Part shown: positions 26,062 through 34,953 of the stretch, piece by piece | How positions within the stretch are numbered: position 1 is the first letter of the stretch | How the letters are laid out: every line of letters starts with the position of its first letter | DNA from: Bacteroidales bacterium | GTDB taxonomy: Bacteria > Bacteroidota > Bacteroidia > Bacteroidales > UBA932 | Assembly: GCA_017451395.1 (NCBI GenBank) | Contig: JAFSPR010000071.1 | Location: 1-38,099, forward strand | Length of the DNA: 38,099 nucleotides | Direction: 5' to 3' | The notes under the pieces: model-generated | Database searches by the model: none | Seen by the model: only the letters and a program-made list of their open reading frames with translations | What the model was told of the DNA's origin: nothing | Program-made: the position numbers and the translations under genes

Positions 26062-26856
26062 TTACGGTATAACTGTTTCCACGTTTATGTTCATAGATTT
26101 CAGTTGCCTCTTCACATTGGAAGGAAGGTTATTGTCCGTAACAATGGTGTTGATCTTGTCAACCTCCGCTATGAAGGCCAGGGCGCGCTTGTTCACCTTT
26201 GAGGAGTCAAATACGCCAATCACCTCACGGGCGCGGGAAATCATCACCTGATTGGTGCTTGCCTCGTCTACGCTGGGGGTTGAAAGACCGGTTTCAACGG
26301 AGAAACTGTCAACGCCCAGGAACAGTTTGTCACAGTAGAAAAGTTTGAGGTTGGACTCTGCCAGCGGGCCCACCATAGACATACTGGACTCACGCACCGT
26401 ACCGCCAAGGAGAATGACGTTAAACCGCTTGTACTTAAGGGCTTCCGCCATTGCGCTGATGGAATTTGTGATAATGGTGAGGTCGTCGAAGGACTGGAGG
26501 TTCTTCACCACTTCCAGAGCCGTTGTTCCGGAGTCCACCAGGATGGTGTCCCCGTTCCTTATATACTTTGCGGCGGCGCGGCCGATGGCTTCCTTCTCAC
26601 GCATGTTCACCATCTTCTTGAAACTGAGATGGCGCTCTTCCGCGGCAGGTTCGGAGGCCGATGTAGCCCCCAGGATTGCACCCCCATGCACCCTCACCAG
26701 GAGTTTCCTTTCCTTGAGGATTCTGAGATCTTTTCTGATAGTAACTTCCGAAACGCCGAAACGATTGCTCAGTTCAGTAACATTTACCGACGAATCGCTC
26801 TTTAAAAGTTGAAGAATGGCAGATCTTCGGCCCTGAGCGGAATCATATATATCCAT
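26062..26856 (-). CDS. DeoR-family transcriptional repressor (AgaR-like)
   Basis: 264 residues. N-terminal DeoR helix-turn-helix at about 22-46 (VTELSNRFGVSEVTIRKDL), the signature continuing to RVHGGA. A C-terminal DeoRC sensor domain (about 75-250, SGTTALEVVKNL; GVDSF) binds a phosphorylated sugar in this family. It is placed between the agaS operon and the PfkB kinase operon. AgaR of proteobacteria regulates GalNAc genes and belongs to this family, so a role as locus repressor is the natural inference. A 170-base gap to agaS holds an inverted repeat, and the 146-base gap to the kinase holds GAAA-type repeats. Autoregulation is likely. Effector identity, perhaps GalN-6-P or tagatose phosphate, is not visible. 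Confidence 0.92.
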   Translation of the reverse strand: MDIYDSAQGRRSAILQLLKSDSSVNVTELSNRFGVSEVTIRKDLRILKERKLLVRVHGGAILGATSASEPAAEERHLSFKKMVNMREKEAIGRAAAKYIRNGDTILVDSGTTALEVVKNLQSFDDLTIITNSISAMAEALKYKRFNVILLGGTVRESSMSMVGPLAESNLKLFYCDKLFLGVDSFSVETGLSTPSVDEASTNQVMISRAREVIGVFDSSKVNKRALAFIAEVDKINTIVTDNNLPSNVKRQLKSMNINVETVIP

Positions 26857-26880
26857 AGCGATTTAATTTTAGTGTTGCGG

Positions 26881-26909
26881 CAAATATAGACATTTTTTAA
26901 CTGAAACAA
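26881..26909 (-). promoter_or_regulatory. Predicted promoter of the DeoR-family gene
   Basis: Minus-strand TATATTTG at 26881-26888 with TTG at 26907-26909, an 18-base spacer that is slightly short. The -33 element lies inside the first GAAA-type repeat. Confidence 0.5.
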
Positions 26910-26953
26910 AACGAAATGTTTTTTTATTCGTAAAATCGAAACTCAAATGAAAT
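26903..26953. promoter_or_regulatory. GAAA-type repeats between the divergent regulator and kinase, probable operators
   Basis: GAAACAAAACGAAATG (26903-26918) and CGAAACTCAAATGAAAT (26937-26953) are spaced A-rich repeats of a GAAA core. Such repeats are the usual target style for DeoR-family proteins. They lie between the divergent start codons and could control both directions. Confidence 0.5.
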
Positions 26954-27002
26954 ATTTTCGCACTTTTTTCTAAATTAGCAAGGTTAAATAACACTAATAT
27001 CT

Positions 27003-27956
27003 ATGAAAAAATACCAAATAGCGGCTATCGGCGAACTAAACGTGGACATCATCCTCAACGGAATTGAATCTGAACCGGAGATAGGAAAGGAGAAATTCTG
27101 CAAGGATATGACCGTAACCCTGGGCAGTTCCACAGCCATTTTCGCCGCAAACGCAGCCGCGCTGGGAAGCCGCGTATGCTTTGTGGGCCTCGTGGGCCGG
27201 GATTCCTTCGGAGACCTTGTGAAGAGTTCCCTTGAAGCAAAGGGCGTAGCCACCCATTTCATCGGCACCGGAGACACACCCACCGGCGCAACCATCTGTA
27301 TGAATTACGGAGAGGACCGCGCAAACCTCACGTACCAGGGCTCCATGGACGTGATGGGATTCGACGATATAGACAAGAGCGTGTTTGACCTCTCCCAGCA
27401 TATCCACCTATCTTCCCTCTTTATGCAGAGCGCCCTTCTGAGGGATATCCATAAGGTCCTTGACCTTGCGGCGGAAAAGGGCGTCACAGTATCCCTTGAC
27501 ACCCAGTGGGACCCTATGGAGAAGTGGGCACTGGATTACAGGAGCGTCCTTCCCAAGATCACGGTCTTTATGCCAAATGAGAAGGAACTCTGCGCCCTCA
27601 CGGGCAAGGCCAGCCTGGAGGAAGCCATTAGCGAGGTCCGTCCGTACCTTGGCGGCATAATGCTGGTAAAATGCGGCTCCAAGGGGTCTCTCCTTGTGAA
27701 AAAGGACGGCTGGCAGAAACTCCTTCCCGCCTTCCTGAACAAGGACGTGGTGGACGCAATCGGGGCCGGAGACAGTTTCAATTCCGGCTTCATCAGCGCC
27801 TTCGTGAAGGGCCTTGACCCTGAGGAATGCCAGAGGACTGGTAACCTCACCGGAGCCGTCAACACCACCGGCGCCGGCGGCACCGGAGCATTCACCTCAC
27901 TTGAGGCGGTGCGTAAAGTCTGCAAGGAACGTTTTGGACAGGAACTCCCCCTATAG
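27003..27956 (+). CDS. PfkB-family carbohydrate kinase
   Basis: 317 residues, cytoplasmic. PfkB fold with N-terminal IGELNVDI, glycine-rich LGSSTAIFAANAAALG (40-55), and signature 2 DAIGAGDSFNSGF with catalytic Asp257. The family phosphorylates sugars or sugar phosphates. In this setting the candidates are tagatose-6-phosphate kinase (feeding the KbaZ-associated aldolase) or a GalNAc/GalN kinase; fructokinase-like or other roles cannot be excluded. It is divergent from the DeoR gene and first in an operon with a GH36 enzyme and two phosphatase-like lipoproteins, with 6 bases to the next gene. The substrate is inferred from context only. Confidence 0.9.
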   Translation: MKKYQIAAIGELNVDIILNGIESEPEIGKEKFCKDMTVTLGSSTAIFAANAAALGSRVCFVGLVGRDSFGDLVKSSLEAKGVATHFIGTGDTPTGATICMNYGEDRANLTYQGSMDVMGFDDIDKSVFDLSQHIHLSSLFMQSALLRDIHKVLDLAAEKGVTVSLDTQWDPMEKWALDYRSVLPKITVFMPNEKELCALTGKASLEEAISEVRPYLGGIMLVKCGSKGSLLVKKDGWQKLLPAFLNKDVVDAIGAGDSFNSGFISAFVKGLDPEECQRTGNLTGAVNTTGAGGTGAFTSLEAVRKVCKERFGQELPL

Positions 27957-27962
27957 AAAAGT

Positions 27963-29792
27963 ATGAAGAAAGTTTTAATTATAACGGCTATCGCCGCGGC
28001 TGCTGCGGTATCCTGTGCCGGTCCCGCCGCCGAAAACGCGGTTTTCTACAAGGGAAAGGCCCTCAAAGGATTTGAAGTGGTTATGGACGCCTCGCCCGTG
28101 GACGGGCTTGACGGAATGACCGTCCGCAACATAGGATTTGTCAACACCACCGGCAAGGACCTCCTTGTGGACGCTATGGAGACATCGGCTATAACCCTTG
28201 AAGGAGGAGACATCTGGTCCCTCCAGCCTTCTTCCACGGCAGAGCGCAAGGACTGGGTGCTTCCCGTCCCCAGGGGCTTCTACCAGAAGAATTACCTTGG
28301 AATGAATGACTCGGACTATGGCGGCGGCATCCCTATGGTAAGCCTCTGGAACGGGGAAAGGAACGTAAGCGTGGGCCTAGCGGTCCCCTGCCTTGAGACC
28401 GTAAACTTCCCGGTTGAGAGAAAGGGAAATACGGCAAGGGCGTCCATCCTCTTGGAACTGGACTCGCCCGTCGTGCTTGAACCCGGAGACACCCTTTTTG
28501 CGCTGCAGCAGTTCGTGTGGGAGGGAAAGGGAGACTTCTTCAGGCCCCTAAGGGCTTTCTCCGAATATATGCAGGAGACCTACGGCTTTGAGATGCCCGT
28601 TTCCCCTGAAGACGCCTACGAGCCCGTATGGTGCGCCTGGGGATACGAGAGGAATTTCACCGTGGACGAGGTAATCGGCACCCTTCCCAAGGTTGTGGAA
28701 CTGGGTTTCAAGTGGGTGGACATTGACGACGGTTACCAGATCTGCGAAGGGGACTGGACCACCAACGACAGAATCGGCCCGGAAGGGATGAAGCGTATGA
28801 CTGACGCCGTCCACGCAGCCGGCCTCAAGGCCAAGATCTGGTGGGCCCCCATGGCCGCAGACCCTGAAAGTTCGTTGGCGAAGGAGCATCCTGAAATGCT
28901 TCTTGTCCAGAAAGACGGCTCCCATGAGGACATTTCCTGGTGGGACAGCTGGTACCTCTCCCCCGTCAACCCCTACACCTGGGAATACACGGAAGGCCTT
29001 GTGGATATGTTCCTTGCGCAGTGGGGCTTCGACGGCTTCAAACTTGACGGCCAGCACCTTAACCTGAGCGCCCCGGACTACAACCCCGCAAGCGACCTTG
29101 AATATCCCGGAGAGGCCCAGGAGCGTCATCCGGAGTTCTTCCAGCACCTTTATGACCGCGCGCAGTCCATAAAGCCCGGCGCCGTGGTTCAGATATGCCC
29201 CTGCGGCTGCGCGGTGAATTTCTTCTACCTTCCTTATATGAACCAGGCCGTGGCTTCGGACCCCACTTCCAGCGCCCAGATACGCCAGAAACGTAAAGTC
29301 TATGCCGCCCTGGCCCCCGGGCTGGCATACTACGCAGACCACGTGGAACTCTCCGACGGCGGCCTTGACTTTGCCTCCCAGATAGGTGTAGGCGGCATCA
29401 TCGGCACAAAATTCACTTGGCCTAAGGTCAATCCTGACGCCAAGGAGTCCGGCGGCAGCCTCCTCACCCCCGAAAAAGAGGAACTCCTCCGCAAGTGGGT
29501 GCCCATCTACAAGGAAAAGATGCTCTCCAAGGGCCTTTACCGCGGAGATCTCTATACTTACGGCATCGACAAGCCGGAAGCGCACGTCATTGAAAATGAC
29601 GGTGCAACGTTTTACTCTTTTTATGCATCTTCCTGGAGTGGAGATCCCATTGAACTACGCGGCCTTGACCCTGCAAAGTCATACACCGTGACGGAATACA
29701 CTGAAACTGAGCCCCGCTCCTACACCATTGACGGAGCAAACCCCATAATTACGCCAACGTTTGAAGGCAACTACCTCATTGAAGTCAGATAA
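27963..29792 (+). CDS. GH36-type alpha-galactosidase/alpha-GalNAcase lipoprotein
   Basis: 609 residues; lipobox Cys18 (AVSC). N-terminal beta-supersandwich (about 28-200), then a (beta/alpha)8 barrel. WVDIDDGYQ lies at 251-259, the predicted nucleophile Asp362 in GFKLDGQH, and the predicted acid/base Asp433 in ASDPTSS. These match the clan GH-D pattern of alpha-galactosidases and alpha-N-acetylgalactosaminidases, but the motifs differ from the textbook KWD/SDNTD of the second GH36 at 32638-34854. It is therefore a different branch of the family. It is co-transcribed with a sugar kinase and two secreted phosphatase-like proteins. The preference between Gal and GalNAc cannot be read from the sequence. 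Confidence 0.87.
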   Translation: MKKVLIITAIAAAAAVSCAGPAAENAVFYKGKALKGFEVVMDASPVDGLDGMTVRNIGFVNTTGKDLLVDAMETSAITLEGGDIWSLQPSSTAERKDWVLPVPRGFYQKNYLGMNDSDYGGGIPMVSLWNGERNVSVGLAVPCLETVNFPVERKGNTARASILLELDSPVVLEPGDTLFALQQFVWEGKGDFFRPLRAFSEYMQETYGFEMPVSPEDAYEPVWCAWGYERNFTVDEVIGTLPKVVELGFKWVDIDDGYQICEGDWTTNDRIGPEGMKRMTDAVHAAGLKAKIWWAPMAADPESSLAKEHPEMLLVQKDGSHEDISWWDSWYLSPVNPYTWEYTEGLVDMFLAQWGFDGFKLDGQHLNLSAPDYNPASDLEYPGEAQERHPEFFQHLYDRAQSIKPGAVVQICPCGCAVNFFYLPYMNQAVASDPTSSAQIRQKRKVYAALAPGLAYYADHVELSDGGLDFASQIGVGGIIGTKFTWPKVNPDAKESGGSLLTPEKEELLRKWVPIYKEKMLSKGLYRGDLYTYGIDKPEAHVIENDGATFYSFYASSWSGDPIELRGLDPAKSYTVTEYTETEPRSYTIDGANPIITPTFEGNYLIEVR

Positions 29793-29810
29793 TCAAACTC
29801 CATAACCATT

Positions 29811-31142
29811 ATGAAAAAGATCTTAACCCTACTTCTTATCCTACCTCTGCTCCTTTACTGCACCCCGCAGAAGACTGAGGAGCCCAAGGAAGACGAACAG
29901 GAACAGCAGCAGAAGCCGGACGACGAAGGTAAAGAGCAGTCCGGCGGAGGAGATGAGACTCCCGCCACTGACCCTTACGAAAAAGCAGCCCCCGAACTTA
30001 TGGACGGAACGGAAGTCCAGGCCTCAAACCCCATCGCGGAGAAATTCGTAAATGAGGTTACGTACCCGGACAAAACCTACAACCAGTACACCGAGATCCT
30101 CAACTATTATGGCGGCTTCAACGGCAAGGCCTACAATGAAAACGGAGAGGAAGATCCCAGCGGCGTAGTCCTCACCTGGAGCAATGCCGGCAAGAAGGGC
30201 GTATGGCCGGACGGCGACAGGCCCATGCAGTACAGCATCCGCTGGAGTGCCGATGACCTTGTTGAAGGCAGCGCCATGACCCTCAAGATGCAGGACAACA
30301 GAGACTGGAGCGGAGAACTTCCCATCAAGGCAGGCCTGCTCTATGTGAATATCTCCAACCTTGTGCCCGGCACTCAGTACACTTATTCCGTCACCGCTGA
30401 CGAAGGCGGAAAGGTTATTAAGCAGGGCAGTTTCTCCACCAAGGCCAGCAGCACCCTTCATCAGGTGTTCTTCGAGCCCGGCTGCCGCAACGGCCGTGAC
30501 CTCGGCGGCTGGAAAACTCTTGATGGAAAGACCGTCAAATACCATAAACTCTACAGAGGCGGAAGAATGCAGGGCGAAACCCTTGGCACGACAGGAAAGA
30601 ACCAGGTCAAATTTGAAGGCATAGGCGCCCAACTTGACCTACGCAACTCCGACAAACTCAGCGCCACCGCCGTAAAGGGACTCGATTTCCTGGCTCCCGG
30701 AATTGAGGAAGGCGGAAAATGGATGCTCACCAACGGAAACGCCAACGGCAATTTCGGCAAACAGTGCTTCGAGTTCGTGGTAAACAGCCTCCGCGCCAAC
30801 AAGCCCGTATATTTCCACTGCTCACTTGGCCGTGACCGCACCGGCACCCTGGACATCCTGCTCCTGGGTCTTCTGGGCGTCCCCGAAGGCCAGATCGGCG
30901 TTGCCTATGAAGTCACTTACTTCGCACCTGTAGGATACAGCGTATCATCCTCTGAAAAGAGCGGCAACCCTGAGCCCATCTTCAAGAACACCCGTATGGC
31001 CTGGGCCTACTCAGACGTGGTTCCCTACTTCTGGGAACTCGCAGGTGACGGCACATTCGCAAGCGGCGTGGAGAAATATCTCCTTGGCGTGGGCGTATCC
31101 CAGAAGGACATTGACGATTACCGCAATATGATGCTGGAATAA
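29811..31142 (+). CDS. Secreted protein-tyrosine-phosphatase-like lipoprotein 1
   Basis: 443 residues; lipobox at Cys17 (LLYC), then an acidic Gln/Glu/Lys/Gly linker (about 20-50) of the kind seen on surface lipoproteins. Residues 60-215 form a fibronectin-III-like beta domain (NLVPGTQYTYSVT). Residues 220-443 are a Y_phosphatase3-type domain: NGRDLGG at 227-233, LDLR at 275-278, and the HCX5R(T)G signature HCSLGRDRTG with Cys337 and Arg343. This is the catalytic loop of Cys-based phosphatases. The substrate may be a phosphotyrosine protein, a phospholipid, or a phosphorylated sugar or inositol. It is tandemly duplicated with the next gene. Predicted location is the outer membrane or surface. 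Confidence 0.88.
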   Translation: MKKILTLLLILPLLLYCTPQKTEEPKEDEQEQQQKPDDEGKEQSGGGDETPATDPYEKAAPELMDGTEVQASNPIAEKFVNEVTYPDKTYNQYTEILNYYGGFNGKAYNENGEEDPSGVVLTWSNAGKKGVWPDGDRPMQYSIRWSADDLVEGSAMTLKMQDNRDWSGELPIKAGLLYVNISNLVPGTQYTYSVTADEGGKVIKQGSFSTKASSTLHQVFFEPGCRNGRDLGGWKTLDGKTVKYHKLYRGGRMQGETLGTTGKNQVKFEGIGAQLDLRNSDKLSATAVKGLDFLAPGIEEGGKWMLTNGNANGNFGKQCFEFVVNSLRANKPVYFHCSLGRDRTGTLDILLLGLLGVPEGQIGVAYEVTYFAPVGYSVSSSEKSGNPEPIFKNTRMAWAYSDVVPYFWELAGDGTFASGVEKYLLGVGVSQKDIDDYRNMMLE

Positions 31143-31173
31143 TAAACCTGAAACTATAAGAAAAAGAATAACT

Positions 31174-32637
31174 ATGATCAGAAGATTCCTTACACTATTA
31201 CTCATTCTCCCCGTGGTGGCATTCTGCACGCCGCAGGCTGCTCCCCAGCAGGAAGATGACCAGAACCAGGAAGAGCAGAAGGACCCCGATGGAGGCGAAG
31301 AGCAGGGCGGACAAAATACCGATCCCAAAGAAGACGACACCGACCTTTATGCCGATGCCGCCCCTGAGGTAAAGGACGGAGACCTTGTACAGGCAACCAA
31401 TCCCCTTGTGGAGCAGTTCCTCACCGAGGTCAACTACGAGGACAAGACCTGCAAGGAAAGCACCAAGGTACTTGACTACTACGGCGGTTTCCGCGGCACC
31501 GACCTCAACTGGGACAACTGGAAGAAGGAATGGCCCGACGGTGACAAGCCTATGAAATACAGCATCCGCTGGGGCAAGAAGGACCTTGACGACACAAGCG
31601 CCAAACTCAAACTCCACCTTTCCGACAAACTGGGATGGAGCGGAACCCTTGACGTGGCTGCAGGTTCATACTATGCGGAGATCACAAACCTTGTTCCCGG
31701 TGACGAGTACACCTATGTGGTCACCACCGAAGCCGGAAAGCAGATCACCGGAGGCAGTTTCAAGACAAAGGACGGCTGCACCCTCCACCAGGTATTCTTC
31801 ACCGGCGCCAGCAAGAAGACCGAGGCCAAGCAGAAAGGAACGGGCGTACGCAACGCGCGTGACCTTGGCGGCTGGTCCACTCTTGACGGCAAGAGGGTCA
31901 AATACCGCAAGTTCTACCGCGGCGGCCGTATGAACGACCCCTGGGAGACTATGCTCAACAAGCAGGGTAAGGCCGAGGTCCTGTTTGAGGGAATCGGCGC
32001 CCAGATAGACCTCCGCGGCAGTGACGACGTAGTGAAAACCGCTGCTGTCAACGGTCTGGACCACTGCGCTCCTGTCATCGAGGAAGGCGGCAAGGTGATG
32101 CTTGGCGTCACAAAGCCTTCAAACAAGAACTGCGCAAAGTGGCTGATGTACGACCAGGGAAGGACCGACATAACAAAGGATAACCTCAGCAGTTACACTC
32201 CCACCGCAGATGAACTGGAGGCATTCCAGGTTGCATACAGGGCAAAGACAAAGCAACTCTTCGAGTTCTGCCTTGCAAGCCTGAAGGCAAACAAGCCCGT
32301 CTACTTCCACTGCTCGCTGGGCCGTGACCGTACCGGTACCCTTGACATAATCATCCTTGGCCTCCTTGGCGTACGCGAAGGCATCATCGCAAAGGAATAC
32401 GAGGTTACCTACTTCGCTCCCGTAGGCTACAGCGTCTCCAGTTCCGACAAAGCCAGCAACCCCGAGCCCATCTTCAAGAACACCCGTATGGCCTGGGTAT
32501 ATTCCGACATTGTCCCCTACTTCTGGGAACTTGCAGGCAGCGGCACCTTCGCCAGCGGCGTTGAGAAGTATCTTACAGAAATCGCCGGTGTAGCCAAGGC
32601 CGACATCGACGAATTCCGTTCACTTATGCTTGAGTAA
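31174..32637 (+). CDS. Secreted protein-tyrosine-phosphatase-like lipoprotein 2 (tandem paralogue)
   Basis: 487 residues; lipobox Cys18 (VAFC) and an acidic linker to about residue 55. It is a tandem duplicate of the preceding gene: same fibronectin-like domain, NARDLGG at 227-233, and HCSLGRDRTG with Cys380 and Arg386. The last 100 or so residues are nearly the same as copy 1. Copy 2 is longer mainly through an insertion of about 35 residues between the IEEGGK-ML strand and the final helix (about 312-360), which could alter the active-site rim. The active-site loop is intact in both copies. It ends exactly where the opposing GH36 gene ends. Substrate unknown. Confidence 0.88.
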   Translation: MIRRFLTLLLILPVVAFCTPQAAPQQEDDQNQEEQKDPDGGEEQGGQNTDPKEDDTDLYADAAPEVKDGDLVQATNPLVEQFLTEVNYEDKTCKESTKVLDYYGGFRGTDLNWDNWKKEWPDGDKPMKYSIRWGKKDLDDTSAKLKLHLSDKLGWSGTLDVAAGSYYAEITNLVPGDEYTYVVTTEAGKQITGGSFKTKDGCTLHQVFFTGASKKTEAKQKGTGVRNARDLGGWSTLDGKRVKYRKFYRGGRMNDPWETMLNKQGKAEVLFEGIGAQIDLRGSDDVVKTAAVNGLDHCAPVIEEGGKVMLGVTKPSNKNCAKWLMYDQGRTDITKDNLSSYTPTADELEAFQVAYRAKTKQLFEFCLASLKANKPVYFHCSLGRDRTGTLDIIILGLLGVREGIIAKEYEVTYFAPVGYSVSSSDKASNPEPIFKNTRMAWVYSDIVPYFWELAGSGTFASGVEKYLTEIAGVAKADIDEFRSLMLE

Positions 32638-34854
32638 TTACTGAGCGGTAATATAGAACACGGCGGAATCAAACATACGCCGGAATTCCACATCCAATCC
32701 TTCAAGTGTGAGATAATCTCCCTTGAAGGATTGATTGTTTCCCCACCAGTAACTGTTCTCCGCGTTGAGTTCGGTAACCTTGTAGGTCCTTGAAGGGTCA
32801 AGGCCCTGGAGTTTCACTACCGGAGCCTCAAGGGCGCGGCTTCGGAAGGTTGTGGAATAGGCAAAGAGAACGGCGCGGGATTTATCCTCGGACACGTACA
32901 TAAGGGCGTAAAGATCAGTATTCCAGGGGTCCCCAAGCCGGTAGAGGTCTCCGGTGAAAACAAGGTCACGGTACTGCTTGTAGGACTCTATGCAGCGGGA
33001 AGCAAACGCGCGTTCTCCCTCAGTCATATTCTTGGGCTGAAGTTCCATTCCAAGGCGGCCGGCGCAGGCCACGTCAAAGCGGAACTTAAGAGGTGTCATA
33101 TTGCCGGTCTGGTGATTGGGGACGGTCGACACGTGGGAACCCTGCAGGCAGGCGGGATAGATCATGGAGGTGCCGTACTGGATCTTGAGGCGGGTTATGG
33201 CATCCGTGTTGTCACTTACCCAGAACTCGTTGAAATACTTCATGGCGCCGTAGTCCACGCGGGCTCCGCCGCTGGAGCAGCACTGGACAATGACGTTGGG
33301 GTATTTCTCCCTGATCCTTCTCACAACATTGTAGAAGCCCTGTATGTACTCCACGTAGAAGCGGTTCTGCTCCGCGCCAAGGTAATCGGAGCCCATACTC
33401 TCCACGGGGCGGTTGCAGTCCCACTTCACGTAGTCAATCTTGTCAGACATTGCCATAGTGTTGTCAAAGACTCCGAACACGAAGTCCTGGACTGCAGGAT
33501 TTGAGAGGTCCAGGATCCACTGGTTTCTCTCCTGAAGGATTTCACGGCCCGGGGAACGGACCACCCAGTCAGGGTGCGCCGCGGCAAGGTTACTCTTGGG
33601 ATTAACCATCTCAGGCTCTATCCAGATGCCGAATTTTATGCCTTTTTCGTGGGCATAGGACGCAAGGTAATCTATGCCTTCGGGAATTTTTTCCGTGTTC
33701 AGTTCCCAGTCTCCAAGGCCCTGAGAGTCGTCGTCGCGGGGGAAGTCCTTTGCAAACCAGCCGTCGTCCAGCACAAATAGTTCAAGGCCCATTGCGGCGG
33801 CATCGTCTATCATTGCCGTGAGAACGGGGGTCTTGAAGGTGAAATACGCGCCCTCCCAACTGTTGAGAAGAGTGGGGTTGATATCGCCTCCATTATATAT
33901 ATTATACTTTCTTGCCCATCTGTGGATGCTCCTGGATGCTCCGCCTGCGCCTTCTGCGCTGAAGGTCCAGATCATCCTGGGAGTTTCAAATGTCCTGCCG
34001 GGTGCAAGGGGGTATGCGGAATTGAAGGGGTTTATGCCCGCAATGATGTCCACGCTTCCGCCGGTTCCGCGTGAAAAGTCAATCTTGTAGTTGCCGCTCC
34101 ATTCCAGGGCTCCTGCTATCACGTCGCCTTCTGTTTCGCTGAATTCACGGGCGTTCACGCTCAGGACAAAGGAAGGATTGGCCCTCTGGGTGGTCTGGAC
34201 GCCCCTTCTTGTCTCTATGCTTGTGAGGCCGTAGGGGACGGGGGTGCGTTCCACCTGCATCTCAAAGGCCCAGTCTCCGTGGAACTGCGTAAGGAGGAAT
34301 TCCTCTCCGGGGACATTCAGCGAGGCCGATGCAAAACTTGTGAGCGTAACGGGCTTTTTCCCGGGGTTTGTGATCTCACTATGGGAGGCAATCACATCTT
34401 CTTTGATGTATGCCTCATATACCAGTTTCACCTCCAGGAGGGTGACGTAATCCTTGAGGGAAATCTCTGTTGTGGCTATTCCATCGGCCTTTTTCCGCGT
34501 GACTCCGGTAACATATAGTTCCGTGTTGAGGCTGCCGTCAGGGTAGGTTACGGCAAGGGCCGCGTCATCGGCCGTATAGCCGCCGGCGGTGGGATAAGCG
34601 CGGGCCGTGTGCTTGCGGGAGTTCCGGAACGGGGCCGCGTCCAGTTTCTTGCCGTAGCGCACCTGCCGGAGTTCTCCTTTTTCGGTGGTCCTCAGAAGAA
34701 GTTGGGTGTTTTCCGTTTCAATCTCAATGAGCTGCGGCTGCACCTTGGGCACCTCAACTACGGTATGCTGTTTGACCTGTGGCTTTTTCCTGGCGTTTGC
34801 GCCGGGAGTGGCTGCCATGCAAATGAGAGCAATCAGGAATAAGGTTTTCTTCAT
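32638..34854 (-). CDS. GH36 alpha-galactosidase, canonical type, secreted
   Basis: 738 residues from the ATG ending at 34854. The 38-residue upstream extension to 34968 runs through the promoter and is rejected. Signal peptide with ANA cleavage near residue 21 and no lipobox, so probably periplasmic. N-terminal beta-supersandwich (about 40-320), LDDGWF (362-367), nucleophile Asp479 in YVKWDCNR and acid/base Asp548 in VSDNTDA. Also CSSGGARVDYG and SHVSTVPNHQTG, all diagnostic of GH36. It cleaves terminal alpha-galactose from oligosaccharides or blood-group-B-type glycans. Its own promoter box at 34887 makes it a single-gene unit opposed to the phosphatase operon. Family very secure; specificity is galactose most likely, with GalNAc possible in some members. 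Confidence 0.94.
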   Translation of the reverse strand: MKKTLFLIALICMAATPGANARKKPQVKQHTVVEVPKVQPQLIEIETENTQLLLRTTEKGELRQVRYGKKLDAAPFRNSRKHTARAYPTAGGYTADDAALAVTYPDGSLNTELYVTGVTRKKADGIATTEISLKDYVTLLEVKLVYEAYIKEDVIASHSEITNPGKKPVTLTSFASASLNVPGEEFLLTQFHGDWAFEMQVERTPVPYGLTSIETRRGVQTTQRANPSFVLSVNAREFSETEGDVIAGALEWSGNYKIDFSRGTGGSVDIIAGINPFNSAYPLAPGRTFETPRMIWTFSAEGAGGASRSIHRWARKYNIYNGGDINPTLLNSWEGAYFTFKTPVLTAMIDDAAAMGLELFVLDDGWFAKDFPRDDDSQGLGDWELNTEKIPEGIDYLASYAHEKGIKFGIWIEPEMVNPKSNLAAAHPDWVVRSPGREILQERNQWILDLSNPAVQDFVFGVFDNTMAMSDKIDYVKWDCNRPVESMGSDYLGAEQNRFYVEYIQGFYNVVRRIREKYPNVIVQCCSSGGARVDYGAMKYFNEFWVSDNTDAITRLKIQYGTSMIYPACLQGSHVSTVPNHQTGNMTPLKFRFDVACAGRLGMELQPKNMTEGERAFASRCIESYKQYRDLVFTGDLYRLGDPWNTDLYALMYVSEDKSRAVLFAYSTTFRSRALEAPVVKLQGLDPSRTYKVTELNAENSYWWGNNQSFKGDYLTLEGLDVEFRRMFDSAVFYITAQ

Positions 34855-34886
34855 AGTGCTATATTGGTTACAGTTCTTGCTTCCCA

Positions 34887-34894
34887 CAAAGATA
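34887..34894 (-). promoter_or_regulatory. Predicted -7 box for the canonical GH36 gene
   Basis: Minus-strand TATCTTTG matches TAnnTTTG, 33 bases before the ATG; no clear -33 element was found at the expected distance. Confidence 0.4.
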
Positions 34895-34953
34895 ACAATT
34901 ATTTGCAAGATGAGAGACTCCCCGCGCAATTCCTCGCCCCGCTTCCCGCCGGG

